A model generated the notes under the pieces. It worked only from the letters and a program-made list of their open reading frames with translations. It did not search any database and had not been told where the DNA came from. A stretch of DNA of 64,000 nt from Musa acuminata AAA Group (Eukaryota; Streptophyta; Magnoliopsida; Zingiberales; Musaceae): assembly GCF_036884655.1 (NCBI RefSeq), contig NC_088345.1, forward strand, positions 35,851,501-35,915,500. The letters are read 5' to 3'. Each line of letters begins with the position of its first letter. Position 1 is the first letter of the stretch. Of this stretch, positions 1-10,621 are shown piece after piece. The translations under genes were made by a program, and so were the position numbers.

Positions 1-294
1 CTTATGCATGAATCAAGTTCTACTATGTTTCTTTTGATTTCTTGGAATTATAACTTGAAATTTTATATGAATCAAGATTTTTTATTAATTGTTCTCCTAT
101 GGTTCTTCTTGGTATTTGCTAAAGAAGAGATAAACTATGATATATCACTAGACTTCTTAATGTTTATGACTAGAATTTTATTAAATACAATTACCTTGTA
201 TTTATGATTTGTATGATTGAATCATTGATGTAAAAAAAAAAAGATTTTACATTATTATATTCTTCCCTTCTTTTTGACAATGATAAAGGGGGAT

Positions 295-720
295 AAACTT
301 TTGCTAGCTTGCGTATCACAAAGAAAAACACAATTGCTAGCTTGCATATTTCAAGGAGACATAATTGCTAGCTTGCACATTTCAAGAAGAAGCAAAAATT
401 GCTAAACTTGCACATCTCAAGAAAGGCAAAATTGCTAGCTTGCAAAGAAAGGAAAAACTTGCTAGCTTTCACTTATCAAAAGAGAAGAAAGAATTTGTTA
501 GCTTGCAAATATAAAGAATAGCAAAAGTTGCTAAACTTGCACATCTCAAGAAAGACAAAATTTCTAGCTTGCGAAGAAAGGTAAAACTTGCTAGCTTGTA
601 CTTCTTAAAAGAGAAGAAAGAATTTGCTAGCTTGCATATCTCAAGAATAGCAAAAATTGTTAACTTGCACAACTCAAAATTATTGCTAGCTTGTATGTTT
701 CAAAATATTACTAGTTGCAC
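295..720 (+). repeat. Degenerate tandem repeat around TTGCTAGCTTGC
   Basis: About a dozen imperfect copies of a unit built on TTGCTAGCTTGCA followed by a purine-rich spacer such as TCTCAAGAA. Copy spacing is irregular, roughly 25-50 bp. The reverse complement of the same repeat occurs inside F (about 42420-42960) and G (about 53040-53560). It is therefore a feature of this element family, not a chance microsatellite. Small ORFs crossing it are products of the repeat. Confidence 0.75.
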
Positions 721-914
721 TTTTCTCTTTTTTGTTGATGACAAAGGAGGATTAGTTATGATTATGATCATGCATGGTATAATAAAATTTTATATTTTGA
801 AATTATTATGCATGATTTTATTATGCATGCAATAATGTGATCAATTGGTTCTATCAATATGACATATCGATAAGGGTAGTTTAGGTAAACTCCATCATCA
901 ATTGGTTGTCATCA

Positions 915-930
915 TAAAAAAGGGGGAGAT
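915..930 (+). other. Polypurine tract of element Z
   Basis: A run of purines (AAAAAAGGGGGAGAT) lies directly before the LTR start. This is the expected place for the plus-strand DNA primer of an LTR retrotransposon. Confidence 0.8.
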
Positions 931-2175
931 TGTTGAATCTCGAATTTTGATGATGAAATCAATTGATAAAATTATGATCCAATGTGCATTTAAGTAACGT
1001 AGGACTACCTTCAATCAAGGAAAAATGAATCGATTAACGTAGTAGAATTAGAGGTTGGGCAGGAATGGAACATGTCAGAAGATTGAACGTCGGGTCGGAG
1101 GATTGGTCGATGTGCCAGAAGAAGGCTTCGTGCCATGAGTTCGGGCATCGGGTCAAAAAGATCAGAAATTATGCCAAGGAGATCAGATATTATAGAGGTT
1201 AATATACCAATTAGGCAATATGCCGAAGGAGAGGACGATGCACCGAAATGTCAGATGAAGCACCGAAGGGTCGGACGAAGCATCATATGAACCAATGACA
1301 TATCAGATAACATGTGATTCATGCCTATAATTAATTATGTCTTGATTGAAGTTGTCTAGGTTGTAATTGAGTTGGTTTTGAATGTAATTAGGCCAACTCT
1401 ATTAGGGGGCCATTGAGCCTAATCTAGGGTTGATTTGGGCCCATTGTGAGGCCCATTCAGCGACCCAAAAGTTGGGTCTAGTAGTGGAACTGCCAGAGGC
1501 TTAGTCCCCAAGAGCCCAGTATCCTAGTGTCAAGCGGTAGTACTACCAGACCGGGTAGTGGTGCTGCCTAGTGTCAATCTATAAGTGGTGGTACCACCCA
1601 ATATTGACGGTGGTGCCGTTAATACCCTGAAAACCTAGGATGAGACTAGTTTGGCTCTAAATTTAAATCCATTTAGGACCTTTAAATACTTCACTCATCC
1701 CTGCTTGGTTAACACAAGAACTTGAACAAAAATAGTGTGAAAACTCTATTGTAATTCCTTGAGAATTTCCCTTTAGTTCTAAGTTTCAATTTTTGTTTAA
1801 GAGAGGGGTGAGTGGCTTGTAAAGGTTATCTCCTAAAATTAGAAAAGGAGAAAAGGGTTTGAAGAGGGTAGTTGATTATTGCCCATTGAAAGAAGATCGA
1901 TAGCAGAAGCCAATGGCCTTTACGGAGGAGGAATCAGTAGTGGACATAGGTCACGATGACCGAACCACTATAAATCCGGTGTGCCTTTTTCTCTTAGTGT
2001 TTACCTTCATTGCTTTCTTATTTAATTGTCTACTACCTTTTCTTGTACTCTTATGAATGTTTTCAAGTTAAACATCTTTCCGATATGGGCTTTATCGAAC
2101 GAAAATCTTCAAACCGATGTTTTTATCGAAAGCACTAATTCACCCTCCCCTCTTAGTGCCGATTTGGTCCTAACA
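931..2175 (+). mobile_element. 3' LTR of element Z
   Basis: The LTR begins TGTTGAATCTCG and ends GGTCCTAACA, with TG...CA termini and a length of 1245 bp. U3 holds palindrome-like GGTGGTACCACC tracts at about 1490-1620. They lie just upstream of a TTTAAATAC TATA-like box near 1680. U5 ends in the family signature CACTAATTCACC. It abuts a relic of the second copia family's LTR, so Z inserted into that relic. The right-hand 5 bp (TAGTT) should match a TSD left of the window. Confidence 0.85.
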
Positions 2176-2236
2176 TAGTTATCTCGATGTCCCTCTTGAG
2201 TAACCTATGATCAAGATTATTTATGGTCTATATTTA
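2176..2236 (-). mobile_element. Relic of an LTR of the D copia family
   Basis: These 61 bp are similar to the reverse complement of part of the D LTR (about 31810-31865 and 19265-19320). The shared block includes CTCTTGAGTAACCTATGA. Elements Z and B inserted on either side, leaving only this sliver. Several substitutions mark it as older than D. Confidence 0.75.
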
Positions 2237-3579
2237 TGTTAGGATCAAGAGCACACTAGGTGGGGCGGGTGAATTAGTGCAGTGGAAAACTTTTACGATT
2301 TTAATAAACTTATTTCGATTAAAGCTGATTCAACAAGAATGATTTCAACTCAATCCTTTTCGGAAGAACTTTGAACTTGAAACCTTTCATGAAAGAGCAA
2401 GAAAGACTAAGGTGAATTACAGCAAAGTAAAGTGCACAAATGAAAAGCATCGGTTTTGTAAGGTCTTCGTATGATTAAAGCCGATCTTAAAAAATATTAA
2501 CGTCAAAGCGTATATAGACATAGTTAAGGAATAGTAAGGAGGAGAGGTAGTTTGCTATAAAGGAAAGTTGCTCAAAGTAAATGCAAACCGAGATTTTAGA
2601 GTGGTTTGGTCAACGTGACCTACATCCACTATCAGCTTCCTCTTCCGACAAGGTCATCGGCGTCCACTAGAGGCCTTCCTTTAATAGGCGAAGGCCAACC
2701 ACCCTTTTACAGCTTTTCTCCTTTTGCTGGGCTTAGGAGACAACCCTTACAAGTTTCACTCCTCTCTTGAATGATCTCAACACTTAGAAAGGAGGAGAAC
2801 TCTAGCTTTTTACAACACTTTAAGGCCTTAAAGGGTAGGGTTTTTATAGGCCCCAATGAGTTCAAATATGGAGCCTAAAAGTGTCCATTCCTGGATTTCC
2901 GGGGTCCTAGCGGTACCACCGCCATTACTGAGCGGTACTACCGCCTGACATCTACCACTAGGTGGTACTACCACTCAGTATGGGCAGTACTATTGCCTGA
3001 CAAGGGCGGTACCACCGTCCAGAATTCTTGGGAGACCGAGTCTCCCAGGCGGTGCCACCGTCGGCCAAGAATTCAGGGGCCGAATGGGCTGTTCCATTTG
3101 GCCCAATTTGGGTTTATTAAGGGCCAAGTTGGCCCCTAATTAAGTTAGTGGGAATACCTTCTAATCCTAACTTAATCTATACTCTAACTACGACAATTAA
3201 GACATCATTACTGCAATTCATGTTTCGGTGCGTCAATCGCTTCTTCCGACGTACTTCCGGCGAACATCCGACGAACTCTTGACGATGCTCCGGTGGACTC
3301 TTGGCAAGCTCCTGGACTTTGCGACGATCTTCTTAACGAGTTCTGATGAGCTTCTATGGCAAGCTCTTGGACTTCTCAGCTGGTTCCCGTAGAACTTCCG
3401 ACAAACATTCGAACTTCCAACGAACTCTCGAACTCCCAATATGATCTTGATCTTGACTCTGGCATAACACCTGCTGCATATCTTACTGCCATCATAGTTA
3501 ATCATGCACACTTTTCTCAACATATAGATTAGATAAACAAATGACAATTGACTTCATAATCAAAATCTGAGATTCAACA
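2237..3579 (-). mobile_element. 3' LTR of element B
   Basis: Read on the minus strand, the LTR begins TGTTGAATCTCAG and ends CCTAACA (plus strand TGTTAGGATC...GATTCAACA), 1343 bp. A TATA-like box lies near 2836-2850. U3 palindromic tracts (GGTGGTACTACC-like) are at about 2908-3065. The minus-strand PPT follows at 3580-3594. The left flank is ATTTA; I found no matching TSD in the window. Confidence 0.85.
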
Positions 3580-3728
3580 ATCTCTCCCTTTTTGATGATG
3601 ACAATCAATTGATGATAGAGTTAACCTTAACTCCTCCTATCTATATGCCATACTTGAGAAAAGTCATTCTTAAATTCAAAGCCTTTGAATTCAAGAGACA
3701 TATTGATAAGTTAAGTTCATTTAAACTT
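3580..3728 (-). mobile_element. Element B internal end, left of the A insertion
   Basis: This is the PPT and about 140 bp of 3' internal sequence of B. It is interrupted at AACTT (3724-3728) by element A and resumes at 12092-12096 with the same AACTT. Sequences at 5330-5400 and 60390-60420 show the uninterrupted family arrangement across this point. Confidence 0.85.
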
Positions 3729-5202
3729 CGTTAGGATCAAGAGCACTAGGGGGGGGGGGGGGGGGGGGGGTGAATTAGTGCAGTGGAAAACTTTCGACGA
3801 TTAAAACTGCGTTCGTACGATAAGAGCGATTTCGGTAGAAAAGTCGATTCGTAAATCACTTTAACTTGTGATCAAGCAAAATGCAGTTAAAGCAAATCTA
3901 TAAAGGCAGTTTGCAGTTATGATGGAAATCAGAATGTAAGCGCAAATTGAAATATGATGTTCGTACGATAAAACTGATTTACGTCTAAACACCGATTCAG
4001 AAAATACTGAACTTTGAAACACGATCGTAAATGCGTAGAAGGCAGTAAGCTATTGAGGAGGTTTGCAGTAAAGATAATATGCTCAAAGTAAATGCAAACC
4101 AGAGAGCACCGCGATTTTAGAGTGGTTCGGTCAATCTTGACCTACATCCACTTCTGGCTTCCTCCACTGACGAGGTCACCGACGTCCACTAGAGGCTTTC
4201 CTTCAATAGGGGAAGGCCAACCACCCTTTTACAGTTTCACTCCTTTTGACGGGCTTAGGAGACAACCCTTATATAATTTTCTCTCCTCTCTTGAAAGATC
4301 AGAACTTGGAAGAAAAGAGGGAGGAGAACTTCTAACTCATACAACACTTTTGAGCTCTAAAAATCACAGAGTAAGATTAGGATTTCGGTGTTTTTTATTG
4401 CCCTTTCATTGCTGAAAGGGTGGGGTATTTATAGGCTCCAACCCAGTTAGAATTCCAAGCTCAAAACTGTCAATTCCCAAAATTCCGAGATCTGGCGGTT
4501 GCACCGCCTGGCAGAGCTCGAAGACTAAGACTCTGGGCGGTGCCACCTCCTGTCAGGGGCGGTTGCACCTCCTGCCAGAGCTCGGAGACCGAGCTCAGGT
4601 GGTGTCACCGCCTGACTAGGGCGGTTGCACCGCCCAGCCAGAGCTCGGAGACTAAGTCCTGGGCGGTGCCACCTCTGGCCTAGAAATCTGGGTCCGAATG
4701 GGTTGATCCATTCGGCCCAATTTGGGTCTGTTAAGGGCCCAATTGCCCTAAGATTAAGTTAATGGGATCACCTCCCATTTCTAACTAAATCTCGTGCTAA
4801 CTATGATTTTTCTTAAGACATTTACTGCAACTTGCTCCGGTGCATCAATCGCTTCTTCCAGCGAGCTTCCGGCGAACTTCCATCGATCATCCGATGAACC
4901 CTCGGTGATGCTATTGCGGACTTCCGGCAAACTCCTGGACTTGCGACGATCCACTTGGTGAGTTCTGATGAGCTTCTTTTTGCAAGCTCTTGGACTTCTC
5001 GGATTTGTTCTCGTAAAACCTTTGACGACCGTCCGGACTTCCGTCGAACTCTCGAACTCCCACCATGATCATAGTCTTGACTCCGGTGCAACTCCTGCTG
5101 CATGTCTTACTTTCATCATAGTTAATCCTGCACACTTATCTCAACATATGGATTAGATAATAAATGACAATTGACGTCATCATCAAAATCCGAGATTCAA
5201 CA
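3729..5202 (-). mobile_element. 3' LTR of element A
   Basis: It is bounded by a mutated terminus (CGTTAGG where TGTTAGG is expected) and GATTCAACA. It contains an unusually long run of 22 Gs at about 3749-3770, in U5 just before the TGAATTAGTGCAG signature. The other LTR of A has a shorter, interrupted G run there. The minus-strand TATA box is 4426-4434. U3 repeats GGCGGTTGCACC/GGCGGTGCCACC lie at about 4494-4685. Confidence 0.9.
4426..4434 (-). promoter_or_regulatory. TATA box of the A 3' LTR
   Basis: Plus-strand TATTTATAG is CTATAAATA on the minus strand, inside GGCCTATAAATACCCC-like context conserved in most family-1 LTRs. The matching box in the 5' LTR, which would drive the element, is 11316-11324. 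Confidence 0.7.
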
Positions 5203-6915
5203 ATCTCCCCTTTTTTTATGATGATAATCAATTGATAATGGAGTTAACCTTAACTCCCCCTATCTATGTGCCATAATTGAGATAAGTCATTCTTGAATTC
5301 AAAGCCTTTGAATTCAAGAGACATATTGATAAGTTAAAATCATTTAACCTTATCAATACTCCCATCATGGTTCCCATCATGATGTATCTCTCTGAAAATG
5401 ATGTATGATGTCAAGACTTGACATCCATTTTCAAATTTCAAATGTGAATTATGGTAATGATAGCAATTCATCATATGGTAAGATATCAACATGTAAAATT
5501 TCGAAGTAAGATTTTGATATCTTAACATGATGCACACATTTCAAGTATTTTAGCAATCATAGCATTTCATCACATGGTAAGATATCAACACGTAGGACTA
5601 CGATGCAAGTTCTTGATATTTTAACATGATGCACACATTTCAAGTATTTTAGCAATTATAGCATTTCATCACATGGTAAGATATCAACACGTAAAATTAC
5701 GATGCAAGTTCTTGATATCTTAACATGATGCAAATATGGCAATCATAGCAAACATGACATAATGCAAATATGGCAATCATAGTTATCATCAATTCATATA
5801 TTTTTGATGATGCAAGCATGGCATAATCATAGCATCAATACTCATATATCTGCTTCTTTCAACATAATATGACATTTATAGCATCAATTCATATATTTCT
5901 CCCCCTTTGTCATCAACAAAAAGGAGAACGATATAAACAACTTTTAAATATACGTGTGATGCCATAAGTAGGTTCATGTCATTTATCTATATAGAGTGAT
6001 AGGATATAAATTATACAAACATCTCAAGAAAAACATGACATGAAGATTATAGAGTGAAAACTTCTTCCTTTTTATTTGTTATTATCTTTTTGCATGAAGG
6101 AGGAAAGCCATTTGTGTAGTTCAAATCGATAGGATATTAAGACATGCTTTACAAGGATCAGGATATTTATGTGAATCAAATCTTTGCACATAAAAATATC
6201 TTCCTTTTATAAGAAGGAATCATCAAATCTATTTCTCAAAGAGAATATTTTTCACATGATAAGTCTAAAAGATATGCATTTGCTAGATGATTCTATTTGT
6301 CAAAAATCAATGATGTGAATCAAACTATATGTGATATATGTTTATTAAGTCCGAAAGAGAATAATGTATTCATGAAATCCGATTGGAACTGAAAATTTAA
6401 TTTAACACTTTCATGCAATCGGACAAGACCATACAATCATGAAGACATGCTCATTGTTATGAAAATTTTTGTATTAATTTCCAACATGTTATTTTAGGCA
6501 TGTAATGACAATTAAATGATTTGATCATTGAATCAATAAAGTCCGAATAATAATTTTAACAAGTTTATGCATTCGGACATATTAACATTCATAATTCTCT
6601 TCTAATGAAATCAAATTGTTCTTCACTTAGAGTTTTTGTAAAAATATCAACTAGTTGATATTTAGTATTATGGCAATACATCAACATCATGGTAATATTA
6701 TGTCACATTAACATCATGGAAACGACACATCAATTTCATGGCTATATTACTTTCACATTTATCATGAAAACCAAGACACAAGGTTTTCAAAGTTGGCATT
6801 ATAGAAACATGAAATCCGATAATGAGTAACGAGATTGACCAACATAACCCTGCATATTCTCACAAATTAATACATTAAGTAGCCATATCAAAGATTAGTA
6901 GTCATCAAGGCATTG
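5203..6915 (-). mobile_element. Element A, AT-rich 3' non-coding region
   Basis: It begins with the PPT (5203-5218, minus strand) and has no supportable gene. It includes the internal polypurine-like motif at about 5901-5932 (minus-strand GATGACAAAGGGGGAGAA), a set of about 107-bp direct repeats at 5460-5740, and long ATG/CAT-rich low-complexity DNA. Parts match the 3' internal regions of B and I. Confidence 0.75.
5460..5740. repeat. About three direct repeats of roughly 107 bp
   Basis: The block starting ATGGTAAGATATCAACA and ending with CTTGATATCTTAACATGATG occurs about three times in succession, with small differences. Single or double copies occur at similar places in B (about 12200-12270) and G (about 52460-52610). 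Confidence 0.7.
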
Positions 6916-6918
6916 TGA

Positions 6919-8100
6919 TCAAGGTGAGTAATATAGAGAGTTTACAACAACGTAATTATTACAACAAGAAGTGATTGTGTCCACATATACAAGCTTATTC
7001 AAGAGGTGAAAAATTAAAGTGCCTAAATAAAGAGTCAAATTGTCGATGAATTTGCTACAGTTCAAATAGGATTTGATCTTGCCGGTGTTCAAGCCGATCT
7101 TGTCTTTGTTCAAATCAGTCAATCCGAATCCCAATGTCTTCGATAGATGATGCAGGAGCTTGCTCAAATGGATGTATTTCCTCAAAGGGACAGATCGAAG
7201 GAGATTGAGTGCCCCTAAAGATTGGTGTTTTGGGTTCTGGTTCAGGTTGAGGGGGATAAGTTCTTCTAGGCATTCTAACCCAATTACCGTTTCTATAAAC
7301 ACATCTCAATCGGTGAAGTAGATTTTTGTTTATTATGCTAAACCTATCTACTTTCATCACTAATTCGTCGGGTGGGATTGGAATATCGTAGGCTTTAAGT
7401 ATTCTAGTGATTATACCACCATATAGAAGCATCATGTCTCTCTTAGATAGTTCTATCATGTTTTATTGGATAAGGTATCCAAAACAGATGTTATGTCCTT
7501 TTATGATCCAATACATGGTTCCTAATTCCATTTGACTTACTTCATCATGAAGGTGTTGTTTAGGAAGAATGATGCTAGTTAGGATATGATGAAGTACTTT
7601 AGTGTTTAGTGGTAGTAGATGTTCACAGCTTTTAGGAACTATCACTAAGTTGGGATTACCGAAAATTGTTCCTAAGGCTTCAACATGTTGTTCCAACTGT
7701 TTCATTCTCCCACGATCCTAAAATAAAGTCCTCTATTTTTTACAGGAATGCCTATCATGTCGCAAATGAATTTATCCGTAATGGAGATGTGTTGTCCTAA
7801 GAGATAGGCAGACATTCTTTCTTCTTCATCTACTTGTAGATTGTTGTAAAACAGTCTAACAAGTCTTGGATAGATGGGTTCACTAATTTGTAAAATAGGG
7901 AGTAGATCTAGGTTTGCAAACCATTGGATTATCTTTAAGTCTCTTAGTTCATCTAAATCTACATGTTTTCCCTTATTGACACTTCTAAATTCGAAAGAGG
8001 AAAAATTTTCAGCATGATATTTTGAATCGAAAAGGGTAAGATCAAAGTCTTCCACTAATCTCCTCTTCCCTTTATCCCTTGAGGATCTTCTAGAGCCCAT
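6919..8100 (-). pseudogene. Cargo ORF in element A: plant transposon-protein-domain (PF20167-type) homologue, broken
   Basis: The reading frame starts at ATG 8100 (MGSRRSSRDKGKRRL). It shows the pattern I associate with the putative plant transposon protein domain: LLPILQISEPIYPRLVRLFY, then a segment ending DMIGIPV. A shift near 7703 leads to a segment ending YWIIKGHNICFGYLIQ. After one in-frame stop near 7460 comes LLYGGIITRILKAYDIPIP, then a Pro-rich tail (PPQPEPEPKTP) near 7240. The function of this family is unknown. It lies on the element's coding strand, between gag and the 3' region where pol would be. The family match is from memory of the motif order and not from a search. Confidence 0.6.
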
Positions 8101-8580
8101 AACTACTGTTATTTAAGAGGATAGTGATGAGCATGAGTAAATGAATCAAAAACAGAATTTAGAGGCTTCTTAGAGAATACCTTAAGTGATATCTTCAAGA
8201 GAAGGAGAGGTTGTTGATCTTTTGCTTCGAAATGAGGAGTATTTGGGATGTAAGAGGGGAGAAATGGAGGTGGAGAAGCTTTGGAAGAGTAAAGAGGGGA
8301 AGGGAGTGAGTTGGGGTCGGTTCCACCGCCGGCCCTAGCTTGGTTTAAAAGGGGGCAGGATTGTGGGGGGTTGCACCGCTGGCTGGGCGGTGCAACCGCT
8401 TGCAATACGTGATAGCCGGAGGTGCTACCTCCAGCTGGGGTGGTGCCACCACCTGCAGGCGGCGAGCACTCGTTTTGACTGCTGTGTGGTCTGATTTGAA
8501 TGTTTTTGACTTGAGAAGAATTTTTATTTGTGGATCAGTCAACTTTACTTTCGTAATTACGTAAGAATTTTCATTTTAAG
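8101..8580 (-). other. GC-rich block upstream of the cargo ORF, resembling family U3 tracts
   Basis: At about 8300-8470 the DNA turns GC-rich and carries GGGTTGCACCGCTGGC, GGCGGTGCAACC and GGTGGTGCCACCACC. These are the same kinds of palindrome-like units found just upstream of the TATA box in family-1 LTRs. It sits 5' of the cargo ORF on its coding strand. It may be an old LTR fragment or a captured promoter. No TATA box could be fixed, and the short ORFs across it are low complexity. Confidence 0.45.
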
Positions 8581-9232
8581 ATGAGAAATTTTGCACGATC
8601 AAGATAGATCTAGTGACGCGCATACTCTACTTCAAATGTCGTACACATGTTTATGACAGATTATCCAAGTTGGTAAGCTTTGCAAGTCCATGACAAACTT
8701 TGCTTACAAGACGTAAGTTCATGATATAGTTGGATTTGAAAGTAACGAACAAGTCAATTTGATGGGTTCGGAAATCCAAAGGATATGTGAAGTTAGAATC
8801 ATGGGTTTCCAATTTTGAGGGATCAAATAGGATTGTATCTGTATTTCTCTTGTAATTTTAATTTTCTAATCCTCTTTTTGTTATTTAGGCTAGGGAGCAT
8901 CGTGTGTTCTTTTTGGACCTCGGGTTATGAATATCGAGAATCCAAAGAGCATGATATTATTTCTTGCTCCTAGCTTGGGATGGTTTACGTTTCTACAAGA
9001 CAGGATAATTTTTAGGTACCCATTTAATTTTGGGATCCTCAAAAACTGATCTACATTGTTTGTCATGTTGCATAGAGTTTATCATGGTTCATTTAGGAAC
9101 CTAAATTAATTTGTTTGGACTAATTTTCTTGAATGGACAATAATACGTTTTGTGTCCATGTTTGCAACAAAAGTTGCATTTGCTTTGGTGTCAAACATGT
9201 AGGATGGGGCCTTTTATGAAGGTGGTTAGATT
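8581..9232 (-). pseudogene. Decayed Gag C-terminal and protease-proximal remnants of element A
   Basis: On the minus strand, about 8930-9230 matches by eye the segment that in B' (about 38800-39080) encodes the second zinc knuckle and the stretch before the protease. Here it is broken by stops. The rest (8581-8870) shows nothing recognisable. This is the point where pol should begin but does not. Confidence 0.5.
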
Positions 9233-10571
9233 TTAATGAAGATTTCTCACAAATCCGATTCCACTTCTTTTGGGAACGTGACCCTTGTTTGTAAGGATCA
9301 TGTTCAAAGACTTGCTACCAACCTCGAATTTCTTCAAGGTGTCCTTAAGTAGCAAGTTTTCCTTTTGGATAGTTTCTAGATCATGACATTTTATACAAGA
9401 ACCTAAACTATCATGATATTCAGTTTTTAACTTATCGAAATTACAAGTAAGACTATCATGCTCCTTTTTTAGCAATTTGTATTTTCTATTAATAATCTTG
9501 CATTCATCAAATAAGTCATGGAAGGTATTTAATAACTCATCAAATGATAAATCTGCATCAATTAAATTTGTTACCTCCTCTCCGATGGCCATTAAGGCGT
9601 AATGAGCAACTTGCTCGGTGTTGGACTCCTCTTCTTCGGACGCGCTCGAGTCACCCCATATTGCTTTGAGAGCCTTCTTCTTTGATGTTCTCTTCTTGGC
9701 TTGGGGACAATCACTTTTGTAGTGTCCCGGCTTTTTGCACTCGTAGCAAATAACTTGGTCCTTTTTGGGTTCAAGTTTATTTTTTGTGTCATTTTTAAAC
9801 TTGTTTCTCTTAATGAATTTTTTGAATTTCCTTGTTAGAAGTGCTAAGTCATCGTCATAGTCCTCATCACTTGAGTTTTCTCTCAAGTGATCATCTAAAG
9901 TTCTAAGTGTCATATCCTTTCTGTTCTTTGGAAGGATGTCTTCTTGCTCTTTATGAGCCTTGCATGTCATTTAATAGGTCATTAATGACCCAATTAGTTC
10001 TTCAAGAGGGAACTTGTTTAAATCTTTAGCCTCTTGAATAGTAGTGACTTTAGGGTCCCAACTCTTAGGAAGGGATCTTAGAATCTTATTTACGAGATCA
10101 AAATTCGAAAAACTTTTGTCGAGTCCTTTTAGACCATTGACGACATCCGTGAAATGGGTGTACATGTCGCCAATAGTCTCACTCGGTTTCATTTGAAAAA
10201 GTTCGAAAGAGTGTATCAAAAGATTGATTTTTGACTCTTTCACTCGTGCCTTCGTGAGTCACTTCGAGTGTATGCCAAATATCAAACGCGGTTTCACAAA
10301 CCGAAACACGATTAAACTCATTTTTATCAAGCACACAAAATAAGGCATTCATAGCCTTTGCATTAAGAGCGAAAGTCTTCTTCTCCAATTCATTCCAATC
10401 GATCATTGGAAGAGAAGACTTCGAAAATCCATTTTTGACAAGATTCCAAACTTCAAAATCCATTGAAATAAGGAAGATCCTCATTCGGGTCTTCCAATAG
10501 GTGTAGTCCGTCCCATTGAACATGGGTGGACGTGTAATAGAATGGCTCTCTTGGTTTCCGGCGTATGCCAT
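9233..10571 (-). pseudogene. gag: gag of element A (copia, UBN2-type), one frameshift and one stop
   Basis: It starts at ATG 10571 (MAYAGNQESHSITRPPMFNG). Copia Gag motifs follow in order: YTYWKTRMRIFL, NAKAMNALFCVLDKNEFNR, CETAFDIWHTLEVTHEGTS. After a frameshift near 10225-10245 come ETIGDMYTHFTDVVNGL, SLPKSWDPKVTTIQEA and FPLEELIGSLMTY. After an in-frame stop at 9971-9973 there are an acidic SSDEDYDDDL region, an intact CCHC knuckle (CYECKKPGHYKSDC, about 9690-9735) and a coiled-coil-like Lys/Leu/Glu segment. Gag packages element RNA into particles. The breaks make this copy unlikely to work. Confidence 0.85.
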
Positions 10572-10605
10572 CTCTCTTGGGTTTTAATCCGTTTGAGAGT
10601 TAACC

Positions 10606-10621
10606 CCACTCTGATACTAAT
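10606..10621 (-). other. Primer binding site of element A (two mismatches)
   Basis: On the minus strand the LTR end is followed by ATTAGTATCAGAGTGGGG. This differs at two positions from the TGGTATCAGAGC (initiator-Met tRNA) site seen intact in B' and G. Confidence 0.75.

Larger units (their letters stand above)
1..930 (+). mobile_element. Element Z, 3' internal end of a family-1 copia element (non-coding)
   Basis: This AT-rich stretch has no credible coding sequence. It ends in a polypurine tract at 915-930 that runs straight into an LTR start (TGTTGAATCTCG), so it is the 3' non-coding end of a plus-strand copia element whose gag-pol lies outside the window. It holds the family's degenerate TTGCTAGCTTGC repeats (295-720). 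Two polypurine-like motifs, near 274-293 and 735-752, resemble the real PPT. The same arrangement recurs in reverse orientation in F and G. Confidence 0.8.

Noticed and set aside
4822..5135. Recurring ORFs with SSRVRRKFGRSSEVLREQ-like products in many LTRs (here and at 11714, 51360, 57722, 60651)
   Set aside because: They are the U3 of family-1 LTRs read in frame. There is no conserved start or stop between copies and no domain. Databases may list them as hypothetical proteins, but I do not treat them as genes.
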